This document shows positions 7,360 to 16,676 of a stretch of DNA of 37,972 nucleotides, one piece after another. The position numbers and the translations under genes were made by a program. The notes beneath the pieces were generated by a model. It had not been told where the DNA came from, did no database searches, and saw nothing but the letters and a program-made list of their open reading frames with translations. The stretch's first letter is position 1. Every line of letters begins with the position of its first letter. The stretch is from Flavobacteriaceae bacterium (GTDB lineage Bacteria > Bacteroidota > Bacteroidia > Flavobacteriales > Flavobacteriaceae). The DNA lies in the NCBI GenBank assembly GCA_020435965.1, contig JAGQYS010000043.1, forward strand, positions 1-37,972. Direction: 5' to 3'.

Positions 7360-8971
7360 CATTAAGACCAATAGGATTTTACATTTTATATCATTTTGCT
7401 GCATCCTATTCGTTACCTTCTCTTGTAGTAATGACCAAAATCCTGATAAAGATAAATTGGTGTTTCGTTTTAATCAACACTCAAATATCAATACTTTAGA
7501 TCCTGCTTTTTCAAGAACTTTGCAGGACACTTGGGCATGCAATCAGTTATTTAATGGTCTTGTACAATTAGATAGTAAGTTGAACATTTTACCTAGTATT
7601 GCCAAAAGTTGGCAAATTTCAGAGGATGGTCAAATCTATACCTTTAATTTACGAAATGACGTCTACTTCCATAAGCATGAATTATTTGGGAAAGATTCAA
7701 CCAGAACAGTGGTTGCAAAAGATTTTGAGTATAGCTTTAACCGTTTAAGAGATGAGAGCGTTGCTGCTCCAGGAAGCTGGGTTTTAAATAAAGTAGACCG
7801 TTTTGAAGCTGTTAATGATACGATTTTTCAAATTACATTAAAACAACCTTTTCCAGCTTTTATCGGCTTGTTAACCATGAAGTACTGTTCTGTGGTTCCT
7901 AAAGAAATTGTTGAGCATTATGGCAGTGAATTTCGATCAAAACCTATTGGCACAGGACCATTTAAATTTAAACGTTGGGAAGAGAATATCAAGCTTATTT
8001 TTAGAAAAAACAATCTCTACTTTGAAACAGATAGTACAGGAACATCTTTACCTTATTTGGAGTCTATTGCTATTACTTTTTTGCCAGACAAACAAAGTGA
8101 GTTCTTACAATTTGTTCAAGGGAACATCGACTTCTTAAATAGCCTAGATGCTTCTTACAAAGACGAATTACTAACCGCAGATGGAAAACTAAGAGAGCAA
8201 TATGCGTCAACAATAAATATGACTCGTGGTCCATATTTAAATACTGAATATTTAGGTTTCTATCTGGATTCTGATACTCCAGAAATACAATCTGAACTCA
8301 TCAGGAAAGCTATCAATTATGGTTTTGATAGAGAAAAAATGATGACTTATTTACGCAATGGCATTGGCAATCCTGCTCATGGTGGCTTTATTCCTATAGG
8401 ACTTCCTGGACATGACGAATCAATAGGTTTTACCTATCAACCTGAAAAGTCAAAACAGCTGATTGATCAGTTTAAAAAAGAAAGTGGTATCAAAAATCCT
8501 GAGATTACACTAACCACTACAAATAACTACTTAAGTTTTTGTGAGTTTATTCAACGAGAATTAGAAAAAAATGGTTTGAAAATCAATGTTGATGTTATGC
8601 CTGAAGCCACTTTGCGTACTGCGAGATCCAATGGTAAGGTTGATATGTTTAGAAGTTCATGGATTGCTGATTATTTAGATGCCGAAAATTATTTATCTAT
8701 ATTTTACAGTAAAAACTTTGCTCCAAATGGCTCCAATTATTTTCACTACAAAAACGAAGTATTTGATAGTTTGTATGACAAAGCTTTTACCATTACTGAT
8801 ATTGAAAAAAGGAAACATTTATACACGACTATGGATTCTTTAGCCATGCAAAAAGCCATAATGGTGCCTTTGTACTATGACGAAGTGATTCGATTCACTC
8901 AGAAAAACATTAAAGGCTTAGAGATTAACCCAATTAATTTATTGGATTTAAGAAGGGTTACTAAAAACTAA
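7352..8971 (+). CDS. peptide-type ABC transporter solute-binding lipoprotein (SBP_bac_5)
   Basis: 539 residues. The lipobox FVTFSC puts the acylated cysteine at residue 25. The mature protein has the SBP family 5 pattern: RFNQHSNINTLDPAFSRT near the N terminus, GLVQLDSKLNILPSIAKSW (the family signature region), DVYFHKHELF, GTGPFKFKRW in the middle, and ALRTARSNGKVDMFRSSWIADY-type C-lobe features. It binds oligopeptides or related ligands for an ABC importer. No permease or ATPase genes are adjacent, so the partner transporter is elsewhere or the protein works alone. Its 3' end overlaps the convergent GlmU-like gene by four bases. Confidence 0.88.
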   Translation: MLNIKTNRILHFISFCCILFVTFSCSNDQNPDKDKLVFRFNQHSNINTLDPAFSRTLQDTWACNQLFNGLVQLDSKLNILPSIAKSWQISEDGQIYTFNLRNDVYFHKHELFGKDSTRTVVAKDFEYSFNRLRDESVAAPGSWVLNKVDRFEAVNDTIFQITLKQPFPAFIGLLTMKYCSVVPKEIVEHYGSEFRSKPIGTGPFKFKRWEENIKLIFRKNNLYFETDSTGTSLPYLESIAITFLPDKQSEFLQFVQGNIDFLNSLDASYKDELLTADGKLREQYASTINMTRGPYLNTEYLGFYLDSDTPEIQSELIRKAINYGFDREKMMTYLRNGIGNPAHGGFIPIGLPGHDESIGFTYQPEKSKQLIDQFKKESGIKNPEITLTTTNNYLSFCEFIQRELEKNGLKINVDVMPEATLRTARSNGKVDMFRSSWIADYLDAENYLSIFYSKNFAPNGSNYFHYKNEVFDSLYDKAFTITDIEKRKHLYTTMDSLAMQKAIMVPLYYDEVIRFTQKNIKGLEINPINLLDLRRVTKN

Positions 8972-10143
8972 TCGCGTCTAAATTTTTTGGTGTCTTCAAA
9001 CACATGCTCCAAAATTGCAGCATCTTGTTCAGTAAATTCAATATCACGACGTGACATCACAATCTTGGCAACTTCAAAAGCTTTTTTGGTTAAATAGGTT
9101 GTAAATCCAGCACTTCCTCCCCAAGAAAAGCTAGGTACAAAATTACGAGGAAATCCGCTACCAAAAATATTGGCGCTAACACCAACAACAGTTCCTGTAT
9201 TAAACATGGTATTGATGCCACATTTACTGTGATCTCCCATCATCAAACCACAAAACTGTAATCCAGTTCTAGCAAAACTTTCTGTGTTATAATCCCAAAG
9301 CCTAACTTCGGCATAATTATTTTTAAGGTTTGAGTTGTTAGTATCTGCTCCAAGATTACACCATTCTCCTAGCACAGAGTTTCCTAAAAAGCCATCATGT
9401 CCTTTATTGGAATAGCCAAACAATACCGAATTATTAACCTCACCTCCTACTTTACTGTGTGGTCCAACAGTTGTTGGCCCATAAATTTTTGCGCCAAGTT
9501 TTACAGTCGCATGTTCACACAAAGCAAAAGGCCCTCGAATAATACTACCTTCCATAATTTCGGCATCTTTACCAATGTAAATTGGTCCAGAACTTGCATT
9601 TAAAGTCACAAATTCTAGTTTAGCGCCTTCTTCAATAAAAATATTTTTAGGATTGATGGTATTAACACTCTTAGGAATAGCTTGAGATTTCCTACCTTCA
9701 GTCAATAATGCGAAATCATTTTGAATGGCTTCACCATTTTTAGAGAAAATATCCCAAGTGTGTTCTATTTTTAAGATATGAGTGTCAAATTCAATAGCTT
9801 TAAAATCATCAAAATTGATGTCTTCCTGAGTATCTAATGTATAAAATGCAATCACATCTTCACCAGAAAAAATGGCTTGGTTTTCTTTTAAATTCTTTAT
9901 AAGCTCAACCAATTCAGCATTCGGGCAAAACGATGCGTTTATCATGACGTTTTGATCCATTTCCACCATAGGGAATTTTTCAGACAGATAATCTTCGGTA
10001 ACTGTAGTGGTTGTTGCTCCAAGATAGTTTTCCCATTTTTCCCTAATGGTTAAAATACCAACGCGAATATCAGCTACTGGTCTTGTAAAAGTAAATGGCA
10101 GCAAGTTATTGCGTGAAGGACCATCAAAAAGAATATAGTTCAT
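8968..10143 (-). CDS. GlmU-like sugar nucleotidyltransferase/left-handed beta-helix protein
   Basis: 391 residues. The N-terminal part (MNYILFDGPSRNNLLPFTFT) belongs to the Bacteroidota GlmU-family group and lacks the classical LAAGxGTRM loop. The C-terminal half has hexapeptide repeats typical of left-handed beta-helix acyltransferases (IYIGKDAEIMEGSIIRGPFA, LGAKIYGPTTVGPHSKVGGE). The family is annotated as a putative sugar nucleotide transferase; the substrate is not established from sequence. It follows rpmE2 on the same strand, but a terminator at 10165-10200 lies between them. I see no good -7 box in the short gap, so some read-through from rpmE2 is possible. Confidence 0.8.
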   Translation of the reverse strand: MNYILFDGPSRNNLLPFTFTRPVADIRVGILTIREKWENYLGATTTTVTEDYLSEKFPMVEMDQNVMINASFCPNAELVELIKNLKENQAIFSGEDVIAFYTLDTQEDINFDDFKAIEFDTHILKIEHTWDIFSKNGEAIQNDFALLTEGRKSQAIPKSVNTINPKNIFIEEGAKLEFVTLNASSGPIYIGKDAEIMEGSIIRGPFALCEHATVKLGAKIYGPTTVGPHSKVGGEVNNSVLFGYSNKGHDGFLGNSVLGEWCNLGADTNNSNLKNNYAEVRLWDYNTESFARTGLQFCGLMMGDHSKCGINTMFNTGTVVGVSANIFGSGFPRNFVPSFSWGGSAGFTTYLTKKAFEVAKIVMSRRDIEFTEQDAAILEHVFEDTKKFRRD

Positions 10144-10164
10144 GAGATTGGCGTTTCTGTAAAA

Positions 10165-10200
10165 ATAAAAAAGCCTTTCAATAGTAGAAAGGCTTTTATG
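10165..10200 (-). terminator. rho-independent terminator after rpmE2
   Basis: AGCCTTTC (10172-10179), a seven-base loop, GAAAGGCT (10187-10194): an 8-bp perfect stem, followed on the minus strand by T-rich sequence. It lies 22 bp past the rpmE2 stop. Confidence 0.85.
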
Positions 10201-10221
10201 AAATATATTTTTGGGCTGAGT

Positions 10222-10473
10222 TTATTTTTTAAACTTAGCGTATTTGTTTTTAAACTTATCAATACGTCCAGCAGTATCTACTAATTTAGACTTACCTGTG
10301 TAGTAAGGATGAGAGCTTCTTGAAATTTCCATTTTTACTAATGGATATTCAACACCATCAACTTCTATGGTTTCGTTTGTATCAGCAGTAGATTTTGTTA
10401 AAAAAACATCGTCATTAGACATGTCTTTAAATGCTACTACTCTATAATTTTCTGGATGTATATCTTTTTTCAT
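10222..10473 (-). CDS. rpmE2: 50S ribosomal protein L31 type B
   Basis: 83 residues from the ATG at 10471-10473; the codon just upstream is GTG. It begins [20 protein letters not shown] and contains [22 protein letters not shown], the conserved L31 core. It has no CxxC zinc ligands, so it is the zinc-independent type B form, which in this phylum is usually the main L31 rather than a zinc-stress spare. It has a consensus promoter upstream and a terminator downstream. Confidence 0.96.
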   Translation of the reverse strand: MKKDIHPENYRVVAFKDMSNDDVFLTKSTADTNETIEVDGVEYPLVKMEISRSSHPYYTGKSKLVDTAGRIDKFKNKYAKFKK

Positions 10474-10510
10474 CACCTAAACTTTAAAAATCGTTACTTT
10501 TTTCGAGCTG

Positions 10511-10541
10511 CAAATTTAAGTATTTTTTAGAAATGTACAAT
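10511..10541 (-). promoter_or_regulatory. Bacteroidota promoter of rpmE2
   Basis: On the minus strand ATTG (10541-10538), 19 bp, then TAAATTTG (10518-10511). It has the same box type and spacing as the rpmH promoter. The start codon lies 37 bp downstream. Confidence 0.75.
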
Positions 10542-10645
10542 GTTTTTGCGTTTATTTTTCGACACACTATTAACTAATTCATTTTTTAATGTAACGTTTT
10601 AGTATATTTGGTTACTAACCAATTAAAACTACTAAAAATCAAAAC

Positions 10646-11173
10646 ATGGAAAAAACTGTAAAATCAATTGCCCTAAATTATGGTTTATACTTAGGTATTG
10701 CACTAATAGTAATATCTGTAGCCATTTATGCTATTGATTTAAAATTAATGGCAAATTTATGGCTAGGAATAGCTATGTTAATAGCAATAATAGGCTTTGG
10801 CATATTTTCAACTGCAAAAGTTAAATCACATTTTGAAGGAATTTTGAGCTTTAAAGATGCTTTTACTGCATACTTTATTACAACTGTAGTTGGAGCTGTT
10901 ATTAGTTCAATATTCAGCTATATTTTATATACGATAATTGACCCTGAAGCAGCAGAACAAATAAAACAAATTTCTATTGAAGCTACAATCTCATTGATGG
11001 AAGGATTTAATGCTCCAGCAGAAACTATAGCTAAAGCTGTTGAAGATGCTGAGAAAGTTGACCAATTTAGTATAGGTAATACGTTAAAGTCATTAGCGTT
11101 TGGTGCAATTTTTCAAGCAGTAATTGGACTTATAGTTGCTGCAATTATGAAGAAATCAAATCCTGATGCTTAA
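10646..11173 (+). CDS. DUF4199 family inner-membrane protein
   Basis: 175 residues with four hydrophobic segments: about 14-31, 37-53, 70-96 and 148-168. The sequence SFKDAFTAYFITTVVGAVIS between the second and third segment, the loop that follows and the C-terminal helix fit the Bacteroidota-specific DUF4199 family, whose function is unknown. The start is the ATG at 10646; TATATTTG at about 10603-10610 can serve as a -7 box. It is followed 41 bp later by the glycosyltransferase gene in the same direction. In flavobacteria these two families are often neighbours, so they may form one operon. Confidence 0.78.
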   Translation: MEKTVKSIALNYGLYLGIALIVISVAIYAIDLKLMANLWLGIAMLIAIIGFGIFSTAKVKSHFEGILSFKDAFTAYFITTVVGAVISSIFSYILYTIIDPEAAEQIKQISIEATISLMEGFNAPAETIAKAVEDAEKVDQFSIGNTLKSLAFGAIFQAVIGLIVAAIMKKSNPDA

Positions 11174-11214
11174 AATATTTTAGTTACTTTTACAGTCTAT
11201 AAAACGACTAGATA

Positions 11215-12162
11215 ATGAACATATCAGTAGTTATACCACTACTAAACGAAAGTGACTCATTAACAGAACTACATGATTGGATTGCAAGTGTTATGCAATC
11301 CAATCATTTTTCTTATGAAATCATCTTTATTGATGATGGTAGCACTGATAATTCTTGGGAAGTCATTACCTCATTATCTAAAAAAGATGTTTCAGTAAAA
11401 GGCATTCGTTTCTCAAAAAATTATGGTAAATCTCAAGCCTTGCATGCTGGCTTTAAGCTTGCTAAAGGTGATGTTGTAATTACTATGGATGCTGACTTAC
11501 AAGATAATCCTGAAGAAATTCCTGAACTTTACAATCTTATCCTTAAAGATAATTTTGACCTTATTTCTGGTTGGAAAAAAAAGCGATACGATTCAGTGAT
11601 CTCTAAAAATTTACCTTCCAAACTATTCAATTGGGCAGCACGAAAAACATCTGGATTAAAACTGCATGATTTTAACTGTGGTTTAAAAGCTTATAAAAAT
11701 GAAGTGGTAAAGTCTATTGACGTGAGTGGCGAAATGCACAGATACATTCCTGTGCTGGCAAAAAATGAAGGTTTTAATAACATTGGTGAAAAAGTGGTGC
11801 AACATCAAGCACGAAAATACGGAAAAACAAAATTTGGTATGGAACGATTTATTAACGGATTTCTAGATTTAATCACCATTTGGTTTGTATCAAAATTTGG
11901 CAAACGTCCAATGCATTTTTTTGGTGCTCTTGGTGCATTAATGCTTGTTATTGGCTTTGGGTTTGCTTTGTATTTAGGGATTGACAAACTATTTGTTAAC
12001 CCAACAGGAAGACTCATCACACAACGACCACAGTTTTATATTTCCCTAACCACAATGATTATTGGTAGTCAATTTTTTGTAGCTGGATTTTTGGGCGAAA
12101 TGGTTTTAAGATCTCAAAGAAACAAAGAGCGTTACAAAATAAAAGACGACGTCAATTTATAA
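11215..12162 (+). CDS. family 2 glycosyltransferase, polyprenyl-phosphate type (DPMS/GtrB-like)
   Basis: 315 residues. The GT-A domain has SVVIPLLNE at the N terminus, FIDDGSTD at 38-45 and the metal-binding DAD of TMDADLQDNPEE at 92-94. QHQARKYGKTKFG follows, typical of the dolichyl-phosphate-mannose-synthase and GtrB/ArnC group. Two C-terminal membrane helices (about 233-255 and 270-295) anchor it. It should transfer a sugar from a nucleotide donor to a polyprenyl phosphate on the cytoplasmic face. Phosphoglucomutase, encoded next, makes the glucose-1-phosphate from which such donors derive. Confidence 0.9.
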   Translation: MNISVVIPLLNESDSLTELHDWIASVMQSNHFSYEIIFIDDGSTDNSWEVITSLSKKDVSVKGIRFSKNYGKSQALHAGFKLAKGDVVITMDADLQDNPEEIPELYNLILKDNFDLISGWKKKRYDSVISKNLPSKLFNWAARKTSGLKLHDFNCGLKAYKNEVVKSIDVSGEMHRYIPVLAKNEGFNNIGEKVVQHQARKYGKTKFGMERFINGFLDLITIWFVSKFGKRPMHFFGALGALMLVIGFGFALYLGIDKLFVNPTGRLITQRPQFYISLTTMIIGSQFFVAGFLGEMVLRSQRNKERYKIKDDVNL

Positions 12163-12205
12163 TCAAATTAACCTTGTATTAGCATTTAAGCTTTAGCTAA
12201 TTGTT

Positions 12206-12213
12206 TATTTTTG
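12206..12213 (+). promoter_or_regulatory. -7 box before pgm
   Basis: TATTTTTG fits TAnnTTTG and lies 19 bp before the ATG at 12233; no clear -33 box is present. It suggests pgm and the ABC exporter can be transcribed independently of the glycosyltransferase gene. Confidence 0.45.
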
Positions 12214-12232
12214 CATTCTATTTTAATTACGC

Positions 12233-13963
12233 ATGATTTATATTAAACCCGAAATATTAGCCAAAGCAAATACTTGGCTAACTTCAATTTTTGACAACGA
12301 CACACAACAAAACATAAAAGACCTTATTGCTTCAAACCCAAAAGAATTAGAAGACAGTTTCTATAAAAATTTAGAGTTTGGAACTGGTGGAATGCGTGGT
12401 ATAATGGGAGTTGGAACCAATAGAATAAATAAATACACACTTGGAAAAAACACACAAGGTATTAGTAACTATTTACAAAAGAGCTTCCCAAATGAATCAA
12501 TAAAAGTAGCCATTGCTTATGATTGCAGACATAACAGCAAAGAATTAGCTCAAATTGTAGCTCATGTGTTTTCGGCAAACAATATTCAAGTCAACATATT
12601 TGAAGATTTAAGGCCAACACCAGAATTGTCATTTACTTTAAAACATCTTAATTGTCATTGTGGTATTGTTTTAACAGCATCGCACAATCCACCTGAGTAT
12701 AATGGTTACAAAGTGTATTGGCAAGATGGTGGTCAGTTGGTTCCGCCACAAGATGCTGAAATTATCAATGAAATAAATAATTTAGATTATTCACAAATAA
12801 AGTTTGAACCCAATAAAGATTTAATAACGCTTATTGGAAAAGATATTGATAATATTTTTATTGAAGCTAGCATTGAAAATGGAAGTTTTAAAACCTTACA
12901 AGACTACAAAGATAAATTGAATATTGTTTTCACTTCATTACATGGCACTTCCATTACAATTATTCCTGAAACACTAAAGCGAGCTGGTTACCATAATGTA
13001 AGCATTGTTGAAGAACAAGCTGAACCCAATGGAGATTTCCCAACAGTTGTATCGCCAAATCCAGAAGAACCTGAAGCTTTAAAAATGGCTTTAGAATTGG
13101 CCGAAGAAACAAATGCAGATATTGTTATTGGCACAGATCCTGACAGCGATCGTATTGGGATAGCTGTGAAAGATTTAGATGATAAAATGGTCATCCTATC
13201 TGGTAATCAAGCTATGGTTTTAATGACTCATTTCTTGTTGAATCACTACAAAAACGAAGGTCGCCTTAAGCCTACAGATTTTATTGCAAGTACTATTGTC
13301 TCAACGCCAATGATGCAAGCACTCGCAGATGGTTTTAATATTGATTACAAAATAGGATTAACTGGATTTAAGTGGATTGCCAAAATGATTAAAGATTATC
13401 CTGAGCAATATTTTGTTGGTGGTGGTGAAGAAAGTTTTGGTTACATGGTTGGTGATTTTGTTCGCGATAAAGATGCAGTAACCTCTACCCTTTTAGCTTG
13501 CGAAATTGCTGCTCAAGCAAAAGCCAAAGGAAGCTCTGTATATGAAGAACTCATTCAGCTATTTGTAAAGTATGGTTTCTTTAAGGAACACCTAATATCA
13601 ATAACAAAAAAAGGAATTGAAGGTGCTGCAGAAATAAAACAAATGATGATTGATGCCAGAAACAACCCTCTAAAACAAGTTAATGGAAGTAAGGTTTTAA
13701 GAATAGAAGATTACCAATTCTCTATTTCTAAAGATTTAATCTCAGGTAAAGAATCTGTGATTGATGTGCCAAAATCTAATGTACTCATCTATTACACAGA
13801 AGATGGAAGCAAAATTGCACTTAGACCAAGTGGCACAGAACCCAAAATTAAGTTCTATATTAGTGTCAACACTAAATTAGACAATGTGTCAGACTTTAAA
13901 TCTGTGGAACAAGAGTTGGATACTAAAATAAAGGCCATTGTTAAAGACATGAAACTCGCATAA
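12233..13963 (+). CDS. phosphoglucomutase/phosphomannomutase (alpha-D-phosphohexomutase family)
   Basis: 576 residues, the length of the long PgcA-type phosphohexomutases. It carries [14 protein letters not shown] near 47-59, the phosphoserine loop [13 protein letters not shown] with Ser150, the Mg-binding loop GTDPDSDR at 300-307, the sugar loop GGGEESFGY at 397-405 and the C-terminal phosphate loop RPSGTEPK. It interconverts hexose-6- and hexose-1-phosphates for glycan and nucleotide-sugar supply in the cytoplasm. Its stop codon overlaps by one base the ATG of the downstream ABC exporter (TAATG), indicating translational coupling. Confidence 0.93.
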   Translation: MIYIKPEILAKANTWLTSIFDNDTQQNIKDLIASNPKELEDSFYKNLEFGTGGMRGIMGVGTNRINKYTLGKNTQGISNYLQKSFPNESIKVAIAYDCRHNSKELAQIVAHVFSANNIQVNIFEDLRPTPELSFTLKHLNCHCGIVLTASHNPPEYNGYKVYWQDGGQLVPPQDAEIINEINNLDYSQIKFEPNKDLITLIGKDIDNIFIEASIENGSFKTLQDYKDKLNIVFTSLHGTSITIIPETLKRAGYHNVSIVEEQAEPNGDFPTVVSPNPEEPEALKMALELAEETNADIVIGTDPDSDRIGIAVKDLDDKMVILSGNQAMVLMTHFLLNHYKNEGRLKPTDFIASTIVSTPMMQALADGFNIDYKIGLTGFKWIAKMIKDYPEQYFVGGGEESFGYMVGDFVRDKDAVTSTLLACEIAAQAKAKGSSVYEELIQLFVKYGFFKEHLISITKKGIEGAAEIKQMMIDARNNPLKQVNGSKVLRIEDYQFSISKDLISGKESVIDVPKSNVLIYYTEDGSKIALRPSGTEPKIKFYISVNTKLDNVSDFKSVEQELDTKIKAIVKDMKLA

Positions 13964-15789
13964 TGGATTATATTAAAAAACTCATACCATTTGCCTTACC
14001 ATACAAAAAGTATGCCTATCTCAATATCTTTTTTAATGTTTTGTATGCGCTTTTTAGTACTTTATCTTTCATTGCATTAATTCCAATATTTAAAGTTATT
14101 TTTAGCGATCAGCGAGTAGTTGCCGCAAAGCCTGTTTATCAAGGCATTACTGAATTAAAAGAATTTGGCGAAAATTATCTCAATTATTTTATAGTAGACA
14201 ACATAGAAAAACATGGCGATTTTAAAGTACTCATGTTTATGGTCGCTCTTATTATTGGTATGTTTTTACTTAAAAACATTTCCAATTATTTGGCAATGTA
14301 TTTTATCACCTTTCTCAGAAATGGAGTCTTAAAAGATATTAGAAACGCACTATATGATAAAATTGTGACCTTGCCCTTGGCTTTTTATTCGGAGAAATCA
14401 AAAGGTGACACTATTTCAAGAGTAAGTAGTGATGTGAACGAGGTACGAAATTCATTTTTAGCCATTTTAGAAATGATTGTAAGAGAACCTCTTACCATTT
14501 TGTTCTCGCTCATTGCAATGTTAATTATAAGTGTAAAACTGACTCTTTTTGTATTGATTTTTATTCCTGTTTCTGGTTTCATTATTTCTAGAATTGGTAA
14601 ATCATTAAAAAAAGGCTCTTTAAAAGTACAAAACGAACAAGGTGTATTTTTATCTATTTTAGAAGAAACCATGAGTGGTTTACGTATTGTGAAAGCATTT
14701 AACGTAGAAAAAATGTTTGCCAACAAATTTGAAGCAAGTAACAATCGGTTTTATAAATACTCAAACAGTTTACTCAATCGTCAAAATTTAGCTTCGCCTT
14801 TAAGCGAGTTACTTGGTATTATTGTTATTGGTGTGCTATTGGTTTATGGTGGCTACTTGGTTTTTGTGGATAAAACGTTGGACGCGAGTATATTTGTTGG
14901 TTATATAACACTTGCATATAATATTTTAACTCCTGCTAAAGCCATTGCAAAAGCCAGCTATAGTGTAAAGCGTGGAAATGGAGCTGCCAATAGGATTCTT
15001 GAATTTTTAGAAACTAAAAACTCAATAGTAGAAATAGACAATCCTATTGAAAAACAGAGTTTCGAAGATCATATCTCCATTGAAAATATTTCATTTAAAT
15101 ATGAAGATGATTTGGTGCTGAAAAACTTCAGCCTAACTGTTCCTAAAGGAAAAACGGTTGCTTTAGTTGGTCAATCAGGTAGCGGAAAATCAACCATTGC
15201 AAACCTTATCACACGTTTTTATGATGTAAACGAAGGTGAGATAAAAATTGATGGCGAAAACATAAAAAATCTATCCAAAAAATCACTTAGAGGTTTAATG
15301 GGACTGGTAAATCAAGATTCTATTTTATTCAATGATACTGTAGCTAACAACCTTAAAATCGGTAAAGAAAACGCAACAGAAGAAGAAATAATGGAGGCTT
15401 TAGAAATTGCAAACGCTTGGGAATTTGTAAAAGATCTTCCGCAAGGTATTAATACCAATATTGGAGACTCTGGAGGAAAATTATCTGGAGGGCAAAAACA
15501 ACGTTTAAGTATAGCAAGAGCTGTGCTTAAAAATCCTCCAATCATGATTTTGGACGAAGCAACTTCAGCATTGGATACAGAAAGCGAACGCTTAGTTCAA
15601 GACGCTTTGGAAAACATGATGAAAAACAGAACTTCCATTGTAATTGCTCACAGATTATCGACCATTCAAAATGCTGATGCCATTATCGTGATGCAAAAAG
15701 GAGAAATCGTTGAACAAGGTAAACACCAAGAACTTCTTGATAAAAAAGGCGTTTACAACAATTTAGTAAAAATGCAAAAGCTGAATTAA
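13963..15789 (+). CDS. MsbA-like ABC exporter (fused membrane and ATPase domains)
   Basis: 608 residues. The membrane domain (about 1-340) has six helices. The ATPase has Walker A GQSGSGKST at 403-411, signature LSGGQ at 507-511 and Walker B MILDEA at 528-533. This half-transporter layout, acting as a homodimer, is that of lipid A/lipid flippases (MsbA) and multidrug exporters. The first extracytoplasmic loop (about 48-90) is longer than in E. coli MsbA, as in other Bacteroidota. Coupling to phosphoglucomutase and the glycosyltransferase upstream favours a glycolipid or lipid substrate, but that is inference. Confidence 0.88.
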   Translation: MDYIKKLIPFALPYKKYAYLNIFFNVLYALFSTLSFIALIPIFKVIFSDQRVVAAKPVYQGITELKEFGENYLNYFIVDNIEKHGDFKVLMFMVALIIGMFLLKNISNYLAMYFITFLRNGVLKDIRNALYDKIVTLPLAFYSEKSKGDTISRVSSDVNEVRNSFLAILEMIVREPLTILFSLIAMLIISVKLTLFVLIFIPVSGFIISRIGKSLKKGSLKVQNEQGVFLSILEETMSGLRIVKAFNVEKMFANKFEASNNRFYKYSNSLLNRQNLASPLSELLGIIVIGVLLVYGGYLVFVDKTLDASIFVGYITLAYNILTPAKAIAKASYSVKRGNGAANRILEFLETKNSIVEIDNPIEKQSFEDHISIENISFKYEDDLVLKNFSLTVPKGKTVALVGQSGSGKSTIANLITRFYDVNEGEIKIDGENIKNLSKKSLRGLMGLVNQDSILFNDTVANNLKIGKENATEEEIMEALEIANAWEFVKDLPQGINTNIGDSGGKLSGGQKQRLSIARAVLKNPPIMILDEATSALDTESERLVQDALENMMKNRTSIVIAHRLSTIQNADAIIVMQKGEIVEQGKHQELLDKKGVYNNLVKMQKLN

Positions 15790-15811
15790 ACTATTCAAAG
15801 GTTTAAAAAAT

Positions 15812-15850
15812 AAGAAAAGGATGCATTTGGGCGCATCCTTTTCTTTTTTG
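15812..15850 (+). terminator. strong rho-independent terminator after the ABC exporter
   Basis: GAAAAGGATGC (15814-15824), eight-base loop, GCATCCTTTTC (15833-15843): an 11-bp perfect stem, extendable by A-T pairs, followed by a T run. Confidence 0.92.
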
Positions 15851-16053
15851 TTGCCACATTTGGGGACGTAGCAACCCATAGTCGGTTAAGTTGGTGTAAA
15901 ACTAAATCAAAAAAACGAACTACACAAGAAAAATATGTATTTAATCGTATTTTTTTGCTTTTTATCGAAAAAAAATTTCATAAAAACTTAGTTTTCAATA
16001 ATTTAAATTTTATCTTTCTTTAAGCAAATTATTTTATTTTTTTATCGTCAATT
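15850..16053. other. gene-free AT-rich stretch with one short imperfect hairpin
   Basis: About 200 bp between the exporter terminator and the sigma-factor promoter. It holds an imperfect inverted repeat, GTTGC (15850-15854) with GCAAC (15871-15875), whose stem extends by two more pairs past one mismatch. Otherwise it is T- and A-rich sequence. I see no open frame with a recognisable product. Confidence 0.4.
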
Positions 16054-16080
16054 AAACTTTTCATAACTTAACACGTCTAA
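16054..16080 (+). promoter_or_regulatory. putative sigmaE-like (ECF) autoregulatory promoter
   Basis: AAACTT (16054-16059), exactly 16 bp, then TCTAA (16076-16080), close to the GAACTT-N16-TCTRA promoter used by many ECF sigma factors. It lies 18 bp before the TTG start of the ECF sigma gene. No TAnnTTTG box is visible near it. The use of this consensus in Bacteroidota is inference. Confidence 0.5.
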
Positions 16081-16098
16081 GTGTAAAACTTTTCATTT

Positions 16099-16644
16099 TT
16101 GATAAAAGAAGAAGAACAATTAGTTATTGAGCTCCAAACAGCTTCATCTAGAGAAAATGCCTTTAGAGAATTAATGACGCTTTACAAAGAGAGATTATAT
16201 TGGCACATTCGAAAAATTGTTATTTCGCATGATGATAGTGACGATGTACTTCAAAATACATTTATAAAAGTGTACAAAAATATTGACAAGTTTAAAGGAG
16301 ATAGTAAATTGTACTCTTGGATGTATCGCATAGCAACAAACGAAGCTATTACACATTTAAATAAAAACGCAAAACGATACAGCATGTCTAGTCAAGAAAT
16401 GCAAACTAAGGCAGTAAACAATTTAGCTTCAGATGTCTATTTTGAAGGTGACGACATTCAATTAAAACTTCAAAAAGCCATAGCTTCACTACCTCAAAAG
16501 CAGCAATTGGTGTTTAACATGAAGTATTTTGAAGAAATGAAATATAAAGATATGGCCGAGATTTTAGAAACCAGTGAAGGAGCTTTAAAAGCCTCTTATC
16601 ACTTAGCAGCAAAAAAAATTGAAGCCTATTTAACCCAAGATTAA
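16099..16644 (+). CDS. ECF RNA polymerase sigma factor
   Basis: 181 residues. Region 2 includes DDVLQNTFIKVYKNIDKFKG and KLYSWMYRIATNEAITHLNK (core binding and -10 recognition). Region 4 includes ASLPQKQQLVFNMKYFEEMKYKDMAEIL and SEGALKASYHLAAKKI (-35 recognition helix-turn-helix). The start is TTG at 16099; the next in-frame ATG (residue 26) would remove the beginning of region 2. It is first in an operon with a membrane-anchored candidate anti-sigma (32 bp gap) and a periplasmic sensor-like protein (3 bp gap), the layout of CnrYXH-type envelope-stress systems. Confidence 0.92.
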   Translation: MIKEEEQLVIELQTASSRENAFRELMTLYKERLYWHIRKIVISHDDSDDVLQNTFIKVYKNIDKFKGDSKLYSWMYRIATNEAITHLNKNAKRYSMSSQEMQTKAVNNLASDVYFEGDDIQLKLQKAIASLPQKQQLVFNMKYFEEMKYKDMAEILETSEGALKASYHLAAKKIEAYLTQD

Positions 16645-16676
16645 ACCTTTTAATAAAAACGATGTCTAACTAGCAA

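Noticed and set aside
10646..15789. Glycosyltransferase, phosphoglucomutase and ABC exporter considered as a polysaccharide biosynthesis locus
   Set aside because: There are no polymerase, flippase, further glycosyltransferases or nucleotide-sugar enzymes; only general lipid/glycan genes are present.
15850..15875. Hairpin GTTGC...GCAAC after the ABC exporter terminator, considered as a riboswitch or leader element
   Set aside because: The stem is short and imperfect, lies about 220 bp before the next gene and matches no riboswitch core I know; kept only as part of the gene-free stretch.
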